DNA of 64,000 nt from Luscinia megarhynchos. Taxonomy: Eukaryota > Chordata > Aves > Passeriformes > Turdidae. A program made the position numbers and the translations under genes. Below are positions 28,001 through 40,480 of this stretch, piece by piece. How positions within the stretch are numbered: the stretch's first letter is position 1; every line of letters starts with the position of its first letter. The DNA lies in NCBI GenBank assembly GCA_034336665.1, contig JAPFBE010000003.1:13370360-13434359 (forward strand), read 5' to 3'. The notes below the pieces were generated by a model that was not told the DNA's origin, did not search any database, and saw only the letters and a program-made list of their open reading frames with translations.

Positions 28001-31000
28001 TACTCTCTTCTCTTGAACTTCCAGAATATTTCATAGGTCCTGTACAGGCCAACAAAAGAAAGTGAAGAGAAGGATGAATAAATCTTCAAAAGAATACGCA
28101 AAAAGATCAGTGCATCAGAGTAGACTGAGCAAAAGCTAAAACCAGTAACATCCTGCTGAAGGTAGGAAAACAGAACTTAAGAAAAATAGCAGGATTTCAG
28201 TGATTACACACCATTTCTGGAACACGGGCTATTTATTAAAAGACAAACAAGCTATGTTTGCACAGTCCCAATAAATGTGGCTACAAAACAAAACCCAGCA
28301 AAACAAGTCGAGTTTAAAATCATTCCTATTCCCCAATGGAAATGATTATATTTTCAGCATACTCTCTAGATATTTATCTTACCCAGCACTAAAAATATCA
28401 ATACCACAGAAAGTATACAGGGCTTGTTTGCTTGCTACCAGACAGGGCTTTGAAAAACCCAATGAAGATGATGAAGCAAGTGGAAAAGGAACTCATAGAA
28501 TATAATAGCAGATGTTGACTCTTGTTGACCCTCACTCCCTACCACAGACTGCATCTAAGAAACCTGTATTTTGAAACTGGACCTACCATGCTGTGCTACA
28601 GAACAGCAACCACAGCCCACACAGCTGTTCTGACACAGGCAGCCTGCAGACGCGGGATCTGAAATTTAAGGATCCAAACCATACTACCTCAGGTACTCAG
28701 ACTTCTTAGTCCTCTCAGGATCAAGCTTTAGCACAAATTCCATTACTGGTCTCTAAGGCTACTTCCACCAAACCTTGCAATTGTTTCATGCAAGTGTCCT
28801 CATTTAAGGGCATGTTTTCACTTGGGACATTAAGAGATTGTTTCTATGTCAGTACGGAAACCAGAGAAATTCCAAAATTCAAAAAAATGAAACTTGAAGA
28901 ATTAAAAACAAAAAGTATTTTTAGATCTTACTGAACTACAATAAACATATAACTTTTATTAAGTCAATTAAGTTCTGTCCAAAAACTACTGCCAGGAAAT
29001 TAGCCTAAAGCCAGAGGAACTGAAGTCAGCAAGTAATCTTTCCCAAATACTTCTTTCTCTTCTTCAGCACAAATCCCATGACTAGCTGGGCCTTTTCAGC
29101 CTAGGGGAAAGAACACCAAGAGGGGTTTGAGTCTTCTCAATCTACACGGTTTATGTTCAGATTATGGTCTTTGATTTGCACCCTGTGCCATTTCACTGCT
29201 AAATACAATCCAGACTAGGAAACTCACATGGTATTTAGCTTTCCAGTTAATTCTCCAACAGTCATCACACAGCATAGGGATAAAACAAGGGCTGAAGTAC
29301 TGAAACAGTTGAGCTTAAAAAACGATTTCCAATTTATGCAATTCAAATACCACATTCAAGAACTCTTAGACTGGCAGGGCAGCTGCAATACTCACTTTCT
29401 GCTCCAAAGGAAAATTTCAGCACAGCATACAGTCAGGAATATACATTAGCCTATATCCCATTGTCTGAATGACCAGACTAAATCCCATTCATAATCAAGG
29501 TCTAGACCTTTGAACTTAAGAAGTTAAAAATAAATGCAACTACTCTTGAATTTGTATACAGAAAAAAATACTTATCTCCAAAACCCCTAATAGTGAGCTG
29601 GTGTTACATCTTATGTGTATTAATTATCGTATTAAGGAATACCACTGGCACTGAGAAAAAGTCAGCTCATATTTTCATATATACACAGGTAAAGAAAAAA
29701 TGTCAGCTAGCTGTCCTTAGCACATCAGGACAGCTCAACATGAATCATTACATTTACTATCATATTAGCTATGAATTAATTTAATAATAAATAATAATAA
29801 CAACAATATATAACTTGCCAACTCCAGTAAGCCTATTTCAAGTAAGTGGTGCTCTGTATGAAAACGACTGTGCAGGAAAACAGCTTAATTTACTGCCGAT
29901 CTGGAACAGATCAACAGGAGGAATTAACAGATGCACAATACCCTGCAATCATTAATTTTAACTCCTACAGCCACAGCCTTCCTGTCACAAAAAAGACTCA
30001 AGTGAAGACATGTCTGTGCTTCTCAAGAGGAATGGATTATCAGATAACCACTTGTCAAAGCTGTAAACCAGCACTGTGTACTGTTAAACAGAACAATCCA
30101 AATTAAATAAAAGCATTAATTTTAAAATAAGCTTCCCTGATCTAAAACTAATGTTTAGCTGCTTACCATTCAGTTCTAACAAAATAATTTTTTGAGTATT
30201 TTAATGCATTTGCCAAGAGACAACACAGTAATTAAAAGTATCTATAAAGTTTAAAGCAGAGGCACTCAACTAGTTACCCAAAGGCTGTATTATTTTTAGA
30301 CATATAGACTTAAGGCTGTATTTCCTTTGAGCAATTTGGGAGTAGGCTGAAAGTCAGGTGAATCATTTCAGCAGCAAAGCTCTGTCTCGCCATTATCACA
30401 GGCATTCCCCTCAGAAAATGACAGGCAAAGAGCCAAAACGCTCTGGGGAGAAACCACGGCCCTGATCTGTGCAACCCAGACTCCCGAGCCAGGCACAAGA
30501 GGCTTCTAAAGCAGACAAACAAAACCCAAACAAGTGGCTCTGCAGGCTGTATCAGCTCCTCTTCCAGCAGCACTCCCGAGCCCCAGGCAGGGAGCAGCCA
30601 GGCCCAGCAGCACAGAGGGGCACAGCAGCCCTGGCCTCCACTGCCAAGGGGCTCTGTGGCTTTCAAACAGGAGACCCTGGACAAAACAAATCTAGTGTTT
30701 TCCTCTGGTGAGACAAAAGTTTAAAACAAATTTAAAACTTTTTGTGGTAGATGTAGAATGAGGCTTAAAGCACCCAGCAAAGAAACCTTATTCCCCTTTT
30801 GATGATCTGATCAGTTTCTGTTACAACAAACTGACCAGGAAAGACTGAGTTGTGCTTCTTGGGTCTTATAATCACCTTTTCCTCCCATAAGAGATAAAGA
30901 TCTATTTCACATTGAAGATTATAATTAGATGTTCCAAATTTTTAACATTCTCCCTTAAGCTCTCAACTTTGACAACTTCCTTCCTAACCTTTATGAAAAA

Positions 31001-34000
31001 CTTCCATAATTCTCTCTAATCATTCCAGAAAAATACAAATCCGTTTTATCCTCTAGTTCCTGACAACCTGCCAAAGAAAAAGCTATTCCAAATCCCCAGC
31101 ATAAATAAAATTAACGTTTATGAGCAAAGACTCACACAGTTAAAACCAATTACATAAAAATACTGCCAATACCACATGCTCCAATTTTCCTTCAGCCTCA
31201 CTGAAGTGAAATGCATCAGACTATTAAACATCTTCTTTCAAAACATTTTTGATAATTAACAAACCACACTACAAAAAAGATTAGAGGTTTCCTCTACGTC
31301 ATTGCTAGTTATCAGAGTTTGAAGGTATTTTTGCAGTCTATAAAATTTTTCCAAAAAGCATAAACAAGGACTAAATCAAACAAGTAGCAGTTAAACTGTA
31401 TATTATTTTAGCAAAAAAATTTTGCCTCTCTCTATTCAGTCTTAAACCTAATCCTGAGAAACACCAATTAAAATTTGCACCAGCCTACTGTTTTAATGAA
31501 TTAAGTCAGTGAAAATATTTATAATACTGTAACACTTTTTTTATGTTGACTTGTAACTAACAGAAAATAATTTACACAGAACAAAGAAACGTGAGAGAAT
31601 GTCACATTTACATAGGAAGGTTGAAAGGAAACAAGAGCCAATAAAATAGTCTCTTATAACACACAAAGCATCAGAAAAAAGAGAACTATACCTCGAGTCA
31701 CAGTTCAGTGCTCTAATTCATTATTTAAACCTAATATTTCCAAAAAGCAAAATCACATTTAACTGACTGCAGAAAAACACAAAAATCCAACCATTTTTAA
31801 AAGGATAAGTAGCAGCCTGTAAAATATTTCAGCAGTTTTGAGAAAAAGGTGGCTTTTAATAAAGGCCGTTATATTGAACATAACTGGCAACAAGAAAAGC
31901 TGTTCTGATATAGTAACTGTGGAATCACACAAAACAATTCCTAAATCTGATTTTATGATGGATTATGCTGATTTGAGTTCAAGGGGACTGGGGACATACC
32001 ATTCACTCTTCACAACACAGTCCTGTGAAGATCAATGACTGCTAGTGCAATGTAGAGTATTTATGGATTGTTCTCCAACCACACTGGTGTGGGAACACAC
32101 TGGTGTGTGTTCTGCTCACAGTGCCCCAAAGGGGCCGTGCCTTGGAGCTGCCACTGGAAGTGTTGGTGGCACAACCGTGTTTGGGCTGTGGCTGCACAGC
32201 ATCAAGGGGTTCTCTCTCTCCTGCACTCAGTCCCTACCTCAGCAAGCAGGGTTGGGGGTGGGTAACAGGCTGGATGGGGACAGAGCCAGGAGAGCTGACC
32301 TGATCTGGACAAAGGGATATTCTATTCAACATGATGCCATGCCCAGCAATAACAAACTGGTTGGCTTTGTCCCCCAAGATGTCCATCACACAGTGACTGG
32401 ATGGGCACTGCTCTGCTTCTGGCAGGTGTTGAGTGACTGCCTGTGCATCACTTGTTTCTCTTCCTCTTTGCTTTACTTCTTAAACTGTCTTGCTCTCAAC
32501 CCATAAGTTTTCCCATTTTCACCCTCCCATTTCTCTCTCTCCATGCCAGTGGAGAGTAGGAGGAGGGGAACAAGCACCTGGGTCGGTGCTCAGCTGCTGG
32601 ATGGGGTCAACCCACCATAACACTGAACATCTGATACAACAACCTCACTTTGAAGTTATTCCATTATTTTGTACATTGAGTTTTGTTTGTTTGTTTTTAA
32701 TTAAGAATGTCACATGCGGCTGTGCCAAACTTCGTACAGCACCTATTGCTACTGCCTTAGCACACACCAAATTAACTTGGAAATTAGACCTAACACAATC
32801 TATTATCTCTTTACTATCTCCTGGTGCTTATCTATGTATGACTTCATTATTAGCTCAATCTCTTTTTCAGCTACTTCAGTCAAGCTGATTGAACTCTAAA
32901 GTCCTCCTCTTTTCTCTGAAAGACAAGCAGTGTATTTTCCCACTTTCAAAACCCTGGGGCCATCACCATTTGTTACTTCCATTTGAGCCCATAAGCATGA
33001 GCTGTGCTGCACCAGGCCACAAACATTTGCAGAACAAAGTGTTCAGCTACTCACAACACACAGAACTGATTTACTTCCACTGGAACCCAATAAGCCAAGA
33101 TGATCTAGACATATTTCAGCTTATCTAAAATTTGGGTCGGGGAGAGTTGTGATTTCCTTTATGTTTCTGGATACAATTCATCTTTTTCTGAAGACCAAAG
33201 CAAAGATGAATTCAACAGTCTTTATCATTAGGTACTTACTTTCATCAAGTAAATGTTTCACTTCAGCATTCTCCCCAATTACTATAAATTATCTCAACAT
33301 CTTTTTATCTGCTTTTGTATCCCATGACTTTTCACCTTGGCTGTTATTTGTACTGCACCCAAGACAGATGTCCTTGCTTCCTGCTTTCATATGTTTATTA
33401 ATCAACAGTATTTCTGGAAATTGTAACACTGCTCTACTGCTTTCTTATCTTTTGTCTGCATCAGAATTGCTCTTTCTCAAATTGACAGATCATCTTATAC
33501 TCCTCCTTATGTCTTAGGAGAGACCCTTAACAGCCTGTTTTCTTGGCTTGTAGAAGTTATGCTGTTTTTAATTCACTGGCTTCCACTCCCAGAGAAGGAA
33601 TGTTACCAAATTCACATTCATTTTAATCAAAATTTAATTTCAGATTTTCCAGCGCCTCCTCATTAGTTTAAATCTACTCTGAAGAAGGCATTTCAACAAT
33701 TTCCACCAGTTTCTGGAAACAAAACATGTCCCAAACATTTTTAGATCTTCAAGAGCTACAAATCCTATATTTTTGTCCCTCTGGAAAGAACTTCCCAAGC
33801 CCTCAAATTCTGTCAAGCAGCATTCTCCATTGCTTCTGCTACTTGCTAAAAAGAAAAAAACCAAACCCACAGACACTGTTTATTGCTTCATGCAGATAGG
33901 GAGTTCTTGTCCTCTCTCTTTCACCCAAGACATTCAGCTGTGCGCTTACACACCATACTATCTTTAGGGAATACAAAAAAAGGCTCAAGCATGCAGACAT

Positions 34001-37000
34001 GTCCCTGTGTGGGGAAAGATCTTCCCTTCCCAGCATCCCAAGGTAGAGGACTGCACAGCTCCTCTGATCAGTCACAGACAAACAGAACACAGACTGAGAC
34101 ATTTTCTGCTGGTTTGGGAAACAAAACTCACACAATTCCATCAGCTGAAGGATGCTCACTTGTAGACTACTAGCCTGTGCTTACAGGCAAGAGTGACCAG
34201 CCAAACTACCTACTGAAGGCAGAATTTTTAATGCTCAGGCTTTATGACGAAGAAAAGAAAATTACCTTGGTGATCTGGTTTGATCATCCACAGCAATTTA
34301 TGGAATTTACTATAACTATACCAAATGCTGAATTCAGAATATATAAAGTATCAATTATTCACAGAAATTAAGTATTCCTTTATTGAATAAACAGTCTGTA
34401 AAAGTGACAGATAGTTCAGTAGATGAAATGCATCAAATTCTAGTATTACACAGCACTCCCACACACAAATATCTCTATCATATCACAGTTCAAGAGTGAC
34501 AGCTGAACAAAGTTACCTAACCACAATGACTCTTCCAGACCTTCAAAACAATCAATATTAGGCCTTATAAAACCCTTCAATATTATATATAGTATTGGAA
34601 CATCACTGCCTGCCAGCAACTGGCAGTTGTCAACAGGAACAGGTTATAAATAATACTTGCATCAAAAAGGCTTCCAGCTTACTTGCTGTGCTACAGCCCA
34701 ATCAAAGAAAAACCTTTTTAATGTTCTGAAATGCAAACTTTATTCATGTCCAGATCTAGAGAATGAAGGACTGAACATAGAAAAGTGGTAACTGCAAAAG
34801 AATTCAAGAACAAAACAATCCAGCGTGCACATCCAGCTGTCACTGGTAGCCTTTCAAGGTAAAAACTAAACAGCAGTAAACCAATTTTATTCCAATGTTC
34901 CACAAAACTCCTAAAGGGATTCTATTTAAAGCTCTAAACAACATATTTGAAGAACAATACCAAAAATTCTGGAAAAGCCACAAAAGTTAATTCCATGGTA
35001 TTTTCATAAGGCCGCAAATAGTTCATTTCATGTATTTATTTTTACAAAATCAAGAAAGATAACTCCACCCTAATGTACATATACCACATAGTGAAAATAT
35101 TCCAAGCATCAAAGGATTCCAACCTACCAACAAAAGCTCTAATGAAACTGCTGGATGGAAGCTGATGCCAGTCAGATGAAAATAAAGGACAGTCATGTCT
35201 GACTAGGATTCATCTTCCTGATCCCACTCAATGGTCAGCGTACCATTGAGCGTAACATTCATGCTAAGAGGACATTTTTGTTTTGAAGATGCATGAAAAA
35301 GGCACAGAGACAAGCAGAAAAAGCACAGCTGCAACCAATAAATAGCAGGTAATTATACAATACCTTTTAGCCCTTAACTTTGCAGGTGCTATAGATGCAC
35401 AGTCTCTCCACTAATGTTCTATTAAAAAAACCAGAAATCTTCCAGTATCTTTTTGTGTAGAAAAATCCTCCAACAGCCATCTTCTATAAGAAGATTAATA
35501 ATTATATTTGGAGACATAAGGCAGGCTTTGATCTCTGCTTTCCTACCCCCGCATGTTGTTGTTCAAATTGTATCTGCCAGCCACCTCTCCAGTGGCAGGC
35601 TTTCAGTTCAGATCCATGCCTCTACCAACAAGGCAACATGAAGCATAAACACTCTTGCAAAACCCCAATCTAATATTGCTTATACAAATGGCAGCAACCA
35701 ACTGCAGCAGTGTTGATACCTGGTTTGCTCTTCATATCATTTTGGAAGAGGCCTACATGTTTCCCCAAGACAGGTAAGTTTAACAGGTACCACAAACTAA
35801 ACAATTTCATACCAAAAACTATATTTAAAAATGAGAAGGATCTATTGATAATTTTTTCTTCCAGATATGCCCCAGGGCACAACAGTTCCATGCACTCATT
35901 GTGATTATCTGCTGCATGCTCAGCTGTTCTCAGTACAGTAAAATTACTAAATTACAACCTTTGTGATACTTTTCAATGCCACTAACTGCAGCAGTCACCA
36001 CAAATATTTTGATTATAACCTATAAAATCAGGATCTCCTAAGTCACATTCCACAAGAATTCGGTGTGATTCACAAACTTCTGTCTTCAGCACAACCACAG
36101 CTTTTTTAATCCAAATTCACTAGCAACTCTGTAGTACATGAACACTAATATATGACATGTTCAAAGAGCTAACAAAAAAAAAGTTTAACCCCTTAGGTAC
36201 ACAATGCATCCAAAGCATTTCATTTGAAACAAGAAACAAAGAGGACTGGAATATAGATATGTATAACTGGCCAAGACAGCTTCAATAGTAAACAAGCCCC
36301 AAAAGTAGATGGTTCCTGTTTTTGACAAAACACACCTCAGAGTCAGGGCTCAGACACTTGGTCAGCTGAGCAGCAGCAATGAGAGGATTACATGAATACA
36401 GCACAACACAGCACCAGCACAGCTTCAAATGACTCTTTCATGCACCATCAAAGGATTACACCATTTACACTTCACCCATCTCTTCATTTGTGCTTAATTA
36501 TATGTAACTTTTGCAGTACAACCATTCATTTGACAAAACATTTGTCAGTAACTTTACAACTGAGGTACCCTGATGTGAGCAAGCAGCTGTGTGGAGCTTG
36601 CCAGCTGGGGCAGAGTTCAGCATTTGTGCAGCTCTCCCAGGCTGGCTCATGCCAAGAACAGGCTGCAGTGCAGGAACCAGGAGCTCACCTCTCTGGGTGT
36701 CTTTTAAATGCTGATACACTGATGCAACTCTAGTTTCCTCAAACAGACAGCTTATTACTTCCTCAGGCAAGGGACTGACTGGTTACTCATGTGTGTGGGT
36801 GCTGATTAGGTATTGGGCATTTTGGATTAACCTGTCACTGTCTAAGGCCCACCTTACATGCTGAAACAGGACAAAATTGAGATGCCCCATCAACATGAAT
36901 CTCCAGGAATGGGCATTTTTTTCTCAAACAGTCTACCCCCAAAATGTACAAAGATCCATGGACCTCAATGTTAGATGACATCTCTACTTACAAGTTCATT

Positions 37001-40000
37001 TCAGAAAAGATATTTTAGTAATTAATTTAGCCTGGGTCATTAAGGTATGCTTGCACTTGGAAATCTACCATAACAACTTTCAGAGGAACCACATAGGTGA
37101 ATCCAATTGGTAGATTTTGTATTTTTTTCCAGAGCAGAATAATTATGGAGGCCTGGATAAACCTGGAGTGACATGCCAGCAATAAACAAGGTCAAAATTT
37201 GTTTATATTGAAACTCACTTACAGAAGGTCACTCTTTTGCAAAGGAATGAGATTGCACAAGAACCTTGGGAAACGCACTTTGCAACAAAAGAAACTGCCT
37301 GAACAGAGTTCAGGAGTGTGCAAATAGAAAGTGTACACACAGAAAGAAAGAAAAAAGCTGCACAGAGTGAATGCTCAGACTATCCGACACAGAGGTCCCA
37401 AGCACACGGCACAGTCACCTCTGACACACTCACGGCAGCTACAAAGACAGCTGCAAGCTCAACAGAACACGGACACAAACAGGACTCAGCTACAAAAACA
37501 AGCGAGTGTCACTGCTTTAACTACTGCCTTCTGGTTTGCTTCACAGGTTGTTAGTACTAGCAAGCTACTTTAAACAAACTGTCTCTCTCTTAGTGGTTAA
37601 AATAGCTGAATTAAGCAGTGAAAATTTTAAAATAAACGTCATTAATTTATATCACTGGAAAGGAACAGAGACTCTAAAACCTCATTATGCACACAACTGT
37701 GTTCCATACAACCCACACTGCTAGTCAGTAATTTAAAAAAGCCCAAACTGTACCTCCATATACATTGCCACCAACTATCTTTGAAGAGACTCTTCAGCTC
37801 ACAGGAAATACAAAGTTTCTCTTCCCCAGCTCACCAGAATTTTACAAATTGGTAAGTCAACCTAGTCTAAACCAATAAAACCAATATAAAAAAACTACAT
37901 AAGGAACACATTGTAGGTTCACTACTGTCAGAAATTAAGTCAAAAAACTTTCTTCACATAAATCCAAACCACGGTAAGTGCAAATTCCATATGAGAAATT
38001 TACATCAGACAACAAAATCAGACAGCCACGAGAGGTTTATTGACACATTTCATTTGGGCTTACTCTTCTTCAACATTTGTTGAAAATTCAATCACATTTT
38101 TGTAAAACAAGCACTACATCCACGTAGCTCAATTAAAAAGACCATTTCTTTTGAAGTGAGACACTAAATAATCTCTAAGTGACCACAAAACAGTGTCTTC
38201 TTCCCATCAAATATTCTTACAAATGAACAAACACAACTGAATTGCACCTTGAGTATTGTGCTCCTTATGTTTGGCATATTTGCTCTCTTGAATACTTGTG
38301 TCCTGTGGCACCAGCAAATTCCTTTTTGGCTAACTCAGATATAAGTAACATGTCCCCTGACATGGTGCATATTGTCCAGGCCTTCCACACCTCAAGTGGG
38401 AAAAACTTTTGCACTATCACTTTTTTTTTTATGTACATTTTTCCTCTAGGCCTATGAAAACTTCATCTGAACTTGAAATTACCCAAAGTTGAAAACATTT
38501 AGGATCACATAAGTTAAGTAACTACATCGGGTTAATCTATTTGCTTAAACTGCTGTAATCTTCCTACTTGAGTTTTCCCAAATAAATACAGGCACTAAAG
38601 AGTAAGTAAGTGGAGATGTTAAGTGGCCCATAAAACTTATTAAGATCAAAGTGATAGGTTTAGCAAGGTTGATACAACATAAACCTACTAATTTTAGAAA
38701 CTCCTGGTGACCTTCCAAGACTAAACCATGGACTTTTTTTTTCTTCAGATGTTTTAAATGTCAACGACTAGATAGCTTCCCATCAGTCTTAAGACATGAA
38801 GACCCTTAAATACACAGCCACATACAGAGAAGATTCCAATGACACATCCAGTGACAACTGGAGCATGTCTCAAGAACAAGGCTGGCCAGGCTGTAACATC
38901 CTGTTCTCACTCTGTTCATTTCCAATAATATAAGCCATGTTTAAAATTGTAAAATAAAACTACTTCTTCTGGAGAATCACAAGACCATAAAGTAATACAG
39001 GCACAATAAAGTTAAAACAAACGCAGCATTATGAAAAGACTGGCAAAGAAGATGTACAAAAGCAAATAGTAATGCAGGCAAATATGCAACTGTAAAAATC
39101 CCTACCAAAAAGCAAGTTTTGTCCAAACACCCAAGGCAATAAAGCAAATCCTGAAACCTTTACACATCTTTAGTCACAACTGAAGAGGCTCACAAACACC
39201 AATACTTCCCCAGCAACAATTTACAAATCCAACTTCCAAATAGGAAAAGGTGACACAATTTGTTTAGTGACAGGGCTAAAATAAAGATATTCTAATTTTT
39301 AGGCCATTGCCTTTGCCAGTAAAGAAAGACACAGTATAAGAAGCACCAGTGCTAGAGAAGAAGCCCAGCAGAACACAGAGGGGTGGAGAAGAGGCAACAA
39401 ACTCGGGTGAGTGGAGACCAGAGAAAGAAAGCACAGCTTCTAGTCAGGTTCTCCCTTAAGTGGAGACAAGAAGTTTTGTTGAGTTTTTTAATGGTACAAA
39501 ATCCTGTTCCACTGAGACGACATATCAAGCCCATTACTGGCTTTTGTACTTCCAGCATTCTTTCACTAATACCATTGCCATAATTGTGCAATTGTATCCA
39601 CATTTAATCACTTTATAGCCTCATTTTTGTCCTTTTGTACCCCTACTGTAAGAGTGGAATGAAGGAACACACTGTTAAGCTTCACGATATTACACACGGC
39701 CTTTACATTCATTCTACCAGCAATATTTGTATGATAATAAAATCTCAACAACTCTCGTGTCAGAGAGCAAAAGGCAAACAACCTCCAATACCGATATGGG
39801 TTTATCGTTATCTAGATGGAAGCATGTTTTTTAACATCAACACAAGCCACTCCTGGATTTCCTTCCAGGGCTTCTGAAAAGAAAACATACTATTTACCAT
39901 CAGCAGCATTTCCTGAAGTACTCCTGAATTTTACACAAACAGGTCTCCTACACAAGTGCAATTAGGAGTTCACGCCCGAGCTTTAAGTAAGCCGATCTCT

Positions 40001-40480
40001 GCACGGCAGATTTAATTTTTCACGCTCATGACCATTAATTTACTCTCTCCTTCACTCACTAAGCTCATAAAACGTCAGGTCAGGAACCCTTATTTTGAAT
40101 GCCATCCGCATGGCACCCGTGTCAGGGGACAAGGCAAGGAGAGGCAAGCCCGCCTCCCCCGGCCCCGGTAGCGGCTGTTTGCTGGCTACCGGCTCCGCAC
40201 GGCGCCGGGCCCGGCGCTGCCAGCGCGGGGCCTGCGGGGCCGGGCCCGGCCGCGCCCCCCGTGCGGGCCCAGGAGCCGCGGCCGAGCACCGGGGCCTGCG
40301 CGCCGGCCCTGCCGCCGCTCCCCGGGAGAGCCGCGGCGACCCCACACACCTCACCCCGCGGCCCCGGCACTCACCGAAGTCGAGGAACTGCTTGATGGAG
40401 AGGGGCGAGGGGGAGAAGCGCGAGTAGTACTCGATCTGCTTGGGGATGGGGTTCTTGAGCAGCGCCCCGCACAGCCGCAT
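1004..40480 (-). CDS. PDK3: Pyruvate dehydrogenase kinase 3 (mitochondrial), 5' part, seven exons
   Basis: PDK3 phosphorylates the E1-alpha subunit of the mitochondrial pyruvate dehydrogenase complex. This turns the complex off and diverts pyruvate from acetyl-CoA; the kinase docks on the lipoyl domain of E2. Seven exons spliced on the minus strand (40375-40480, 21765-21906, 15081-15152, 7382-7566, 5192-5281, 3183-3260, 1004-1080) give 250 residues without a stop. These include the N-terminal regulatory four-helix region, with [16 protein letters not shown] near residue 21 and [14 protein letters not shown] near 116. The last part enters the GHKL ATPase fold and ends at HMLFELFK, half of the N-box containing Glu247; the partner Asn must come from the next exon, left of the window. 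Isozyme 3 was chosen over 1, 2 and 4 because [34 protein letters not shown] and [12 protein letters not shown] match PDK3 best from memory. Roughly 156 C-terminal residues and the 3'UTR are outside. Confidence 0.96.
1081..3182 (-). other. PDK3: PDK3 intron 6
   Basis: AT-rich intron of 2.1 kb. No repeat, RNA gene or convincing frame was seen. Confidence 0.9.
3183..3260 (-). CDS. PDK3: PDK3 coding exon 6
   Basis: This 78-base exon encodes residues 199-224 and the first base of Ala225: [20 protein letters not shown] then VEEFN. The acceptor is ttttgtag and the donor gtaatt. Read unspliced, the frame continues into intron sequence (GNYEMNLTD...), which is not PDK and should not be counted as protein. 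Confidence 0.96.
3261..5191 (-). other. PDK3: PDK3 intron 5
   Basis: Intron of 1.9 kb. Overlapping opposite-strand frames near 4400-4790 have no recognisable content; nothing else was seen. Confidence 0.9.
5192..5281 (-). CDS. PDK3: PDK3 coding exon 5
   Basis: This 90-base exon encodes residues 169-198 and the first base of Asp199: [20 protein letters not shown] followed by NCDVAEVVK. The [12 protein letters not shown] segment is strongly conserved in all PDK isozymes and lies between the helical domain and the ATPase domain. The acceptor is ttattttag and the donor gtaaga. Confidence 0.97.
5282..7381 (-). other. PDK3: PDK3 intron 4
   Basis: Intron of 2.1 kb, AT-rich, with no recognised feature. 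Confidence 0.9.
7382..7566 (-). CDS. PDK3: PDK3 coding exon 4
   Basis: This is the largest internal exon here (185 bases), covering residues 107-168. It contains [19 protein letters not shown] with His119, which corresponds to the conserved His of the PDK family RNRHNDV motif (His115 of rat PDK2). It continues through [25 protein letters not shown] and RMLINQH. The acceptor is ctccag, followed by CTTTTTAGATG; the AG inside that string is too late to keep the conserved FLD residues. The donor is gtaagt at 7381-7376. Confidence 0.97.
8646..8700 (-). repeat. Short CR1 3'-end relic in PDK3 intron 3
   Basis: GAATCACAGAAATCGTTGAA followed by AAGTCTTCTAGTCCAATCCC resembles the antisense CR1 terminus (gaatcatagaatcg...gtccaaccc) with internal deletions. 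It is only about 55 bp and degraded. Confidence 0.6.
13840..14040 (-). repeat. Possible old CR1 relic in PDK3 intron 3
   Basis: The plus strand contains GTACCCAGAACTGCAGACAG, then CATTCCAGCA, close to the antisense CR1 phrase 'acccagaactgcacacagtattcca'. Flanking similarity is weak. The open frames of 67 and 90 codons across this stretch carry no recognisable protein. Confidence 0.4.
15081..15152 (-). CDS. PDK3: PDK3 coding exon 3
   Basis: This 72-base exon completes Trp83 and encodes residues 84-106 plus two bases of residue 107. It carries [19 protein letters not shown], diagnostic for isozyme 3. The acceptor is tatttcag and the donor gtgagt. Joining to exon 4 makes residue 107 Asp; the human residue, from memory, is Asn. 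Confidence 0.96.
15153..21764 (-). other. PDK3: PDK3 intron 2
   Basis: Intron of 6.6 kb, AT-rich, with an A-tract near 17681 and an AT-rich simple stretch near 19500. A T-tract at 21741-21754 lies just inside the donor of exon 2. No mobile element was recognised. Confidence 0.88.
21765..21906 (-). CDS. PDK3: PDK3 coding exon 2
   Basis: This exon encodes residues 36-82 plus two bases of Trp83, including [18 protein letters not shown] and [16 protein letters not shown], hallmark sequence of the regulatory helical bundle. The acceptor is ctgacag just before 21906 and the donor is gtaagt from 21764. At 142 bases with phases 1 and 2, it joins exons 1 and 3 in frame. It is separated from exon 1 by an 18.5-kb intron, the longest in the window. 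Confidence 0.96.
32040..32622 (-). mobile_element. ERVL-type LTR in PDK3 intron 1
   Basis: On the minus strand the element begins at 32622 with TGTTATGGTGGGTTGACCCC, followed by ATCCAGCAGCTGAGCACC. This is the familiar start of a large avian ERVL LTR family (TGT-GTGGTTTAACCCC...). Further in, the GAATATCCCTTTG...CAGGTCAGCT and CTGGCTCTGTCCCC segments also fit. The far end is approximate and no clear target-site duplication was found. Open frames across it, the longest 153 codons, have no recognisable protein content. It lies in the sense orientation of PDK3. Confidence 0.8.
33170..33480 (-). repeat. Possible ancient CR1/L3-like LINE relic in intron 1
   Basis: GAAGACCAAAGCAAAGATGA, followed by TCATTAGGTACTTACTTTCA and TCAAGTAAATG, resembles the antisense core of old amniote CR1/L3-type LINEs ('gaagaccgaagcaaa...tcattagttactttc...catcaagtaa'). 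The match is from memory and diverged. The 122-codon plus-strand frame here is probably incidental. Confidence 0.35.

Larger units (their letters stand above)
21907..40374 (-). other. PDK3: PDK3 intron 1
   Basis: First intron of 18.5 kb. It contains the ERVL-type LTR at 32,040-32,622, a possible ancient LINE relic near 33,170-33,480, a (TAA)n-like patch near 29,780 and a moderately GC-rich stretch at about 30,450-30,690. Large first introns commonly hold regulatory elements, but none could be pinpointed. Confidence 0.85.

Noticed and set aside
32045..32506. 153-codon plus-strand frame
   Set aside because: It lies antisense in the ERVL-type LTR and has no recognisable domains.
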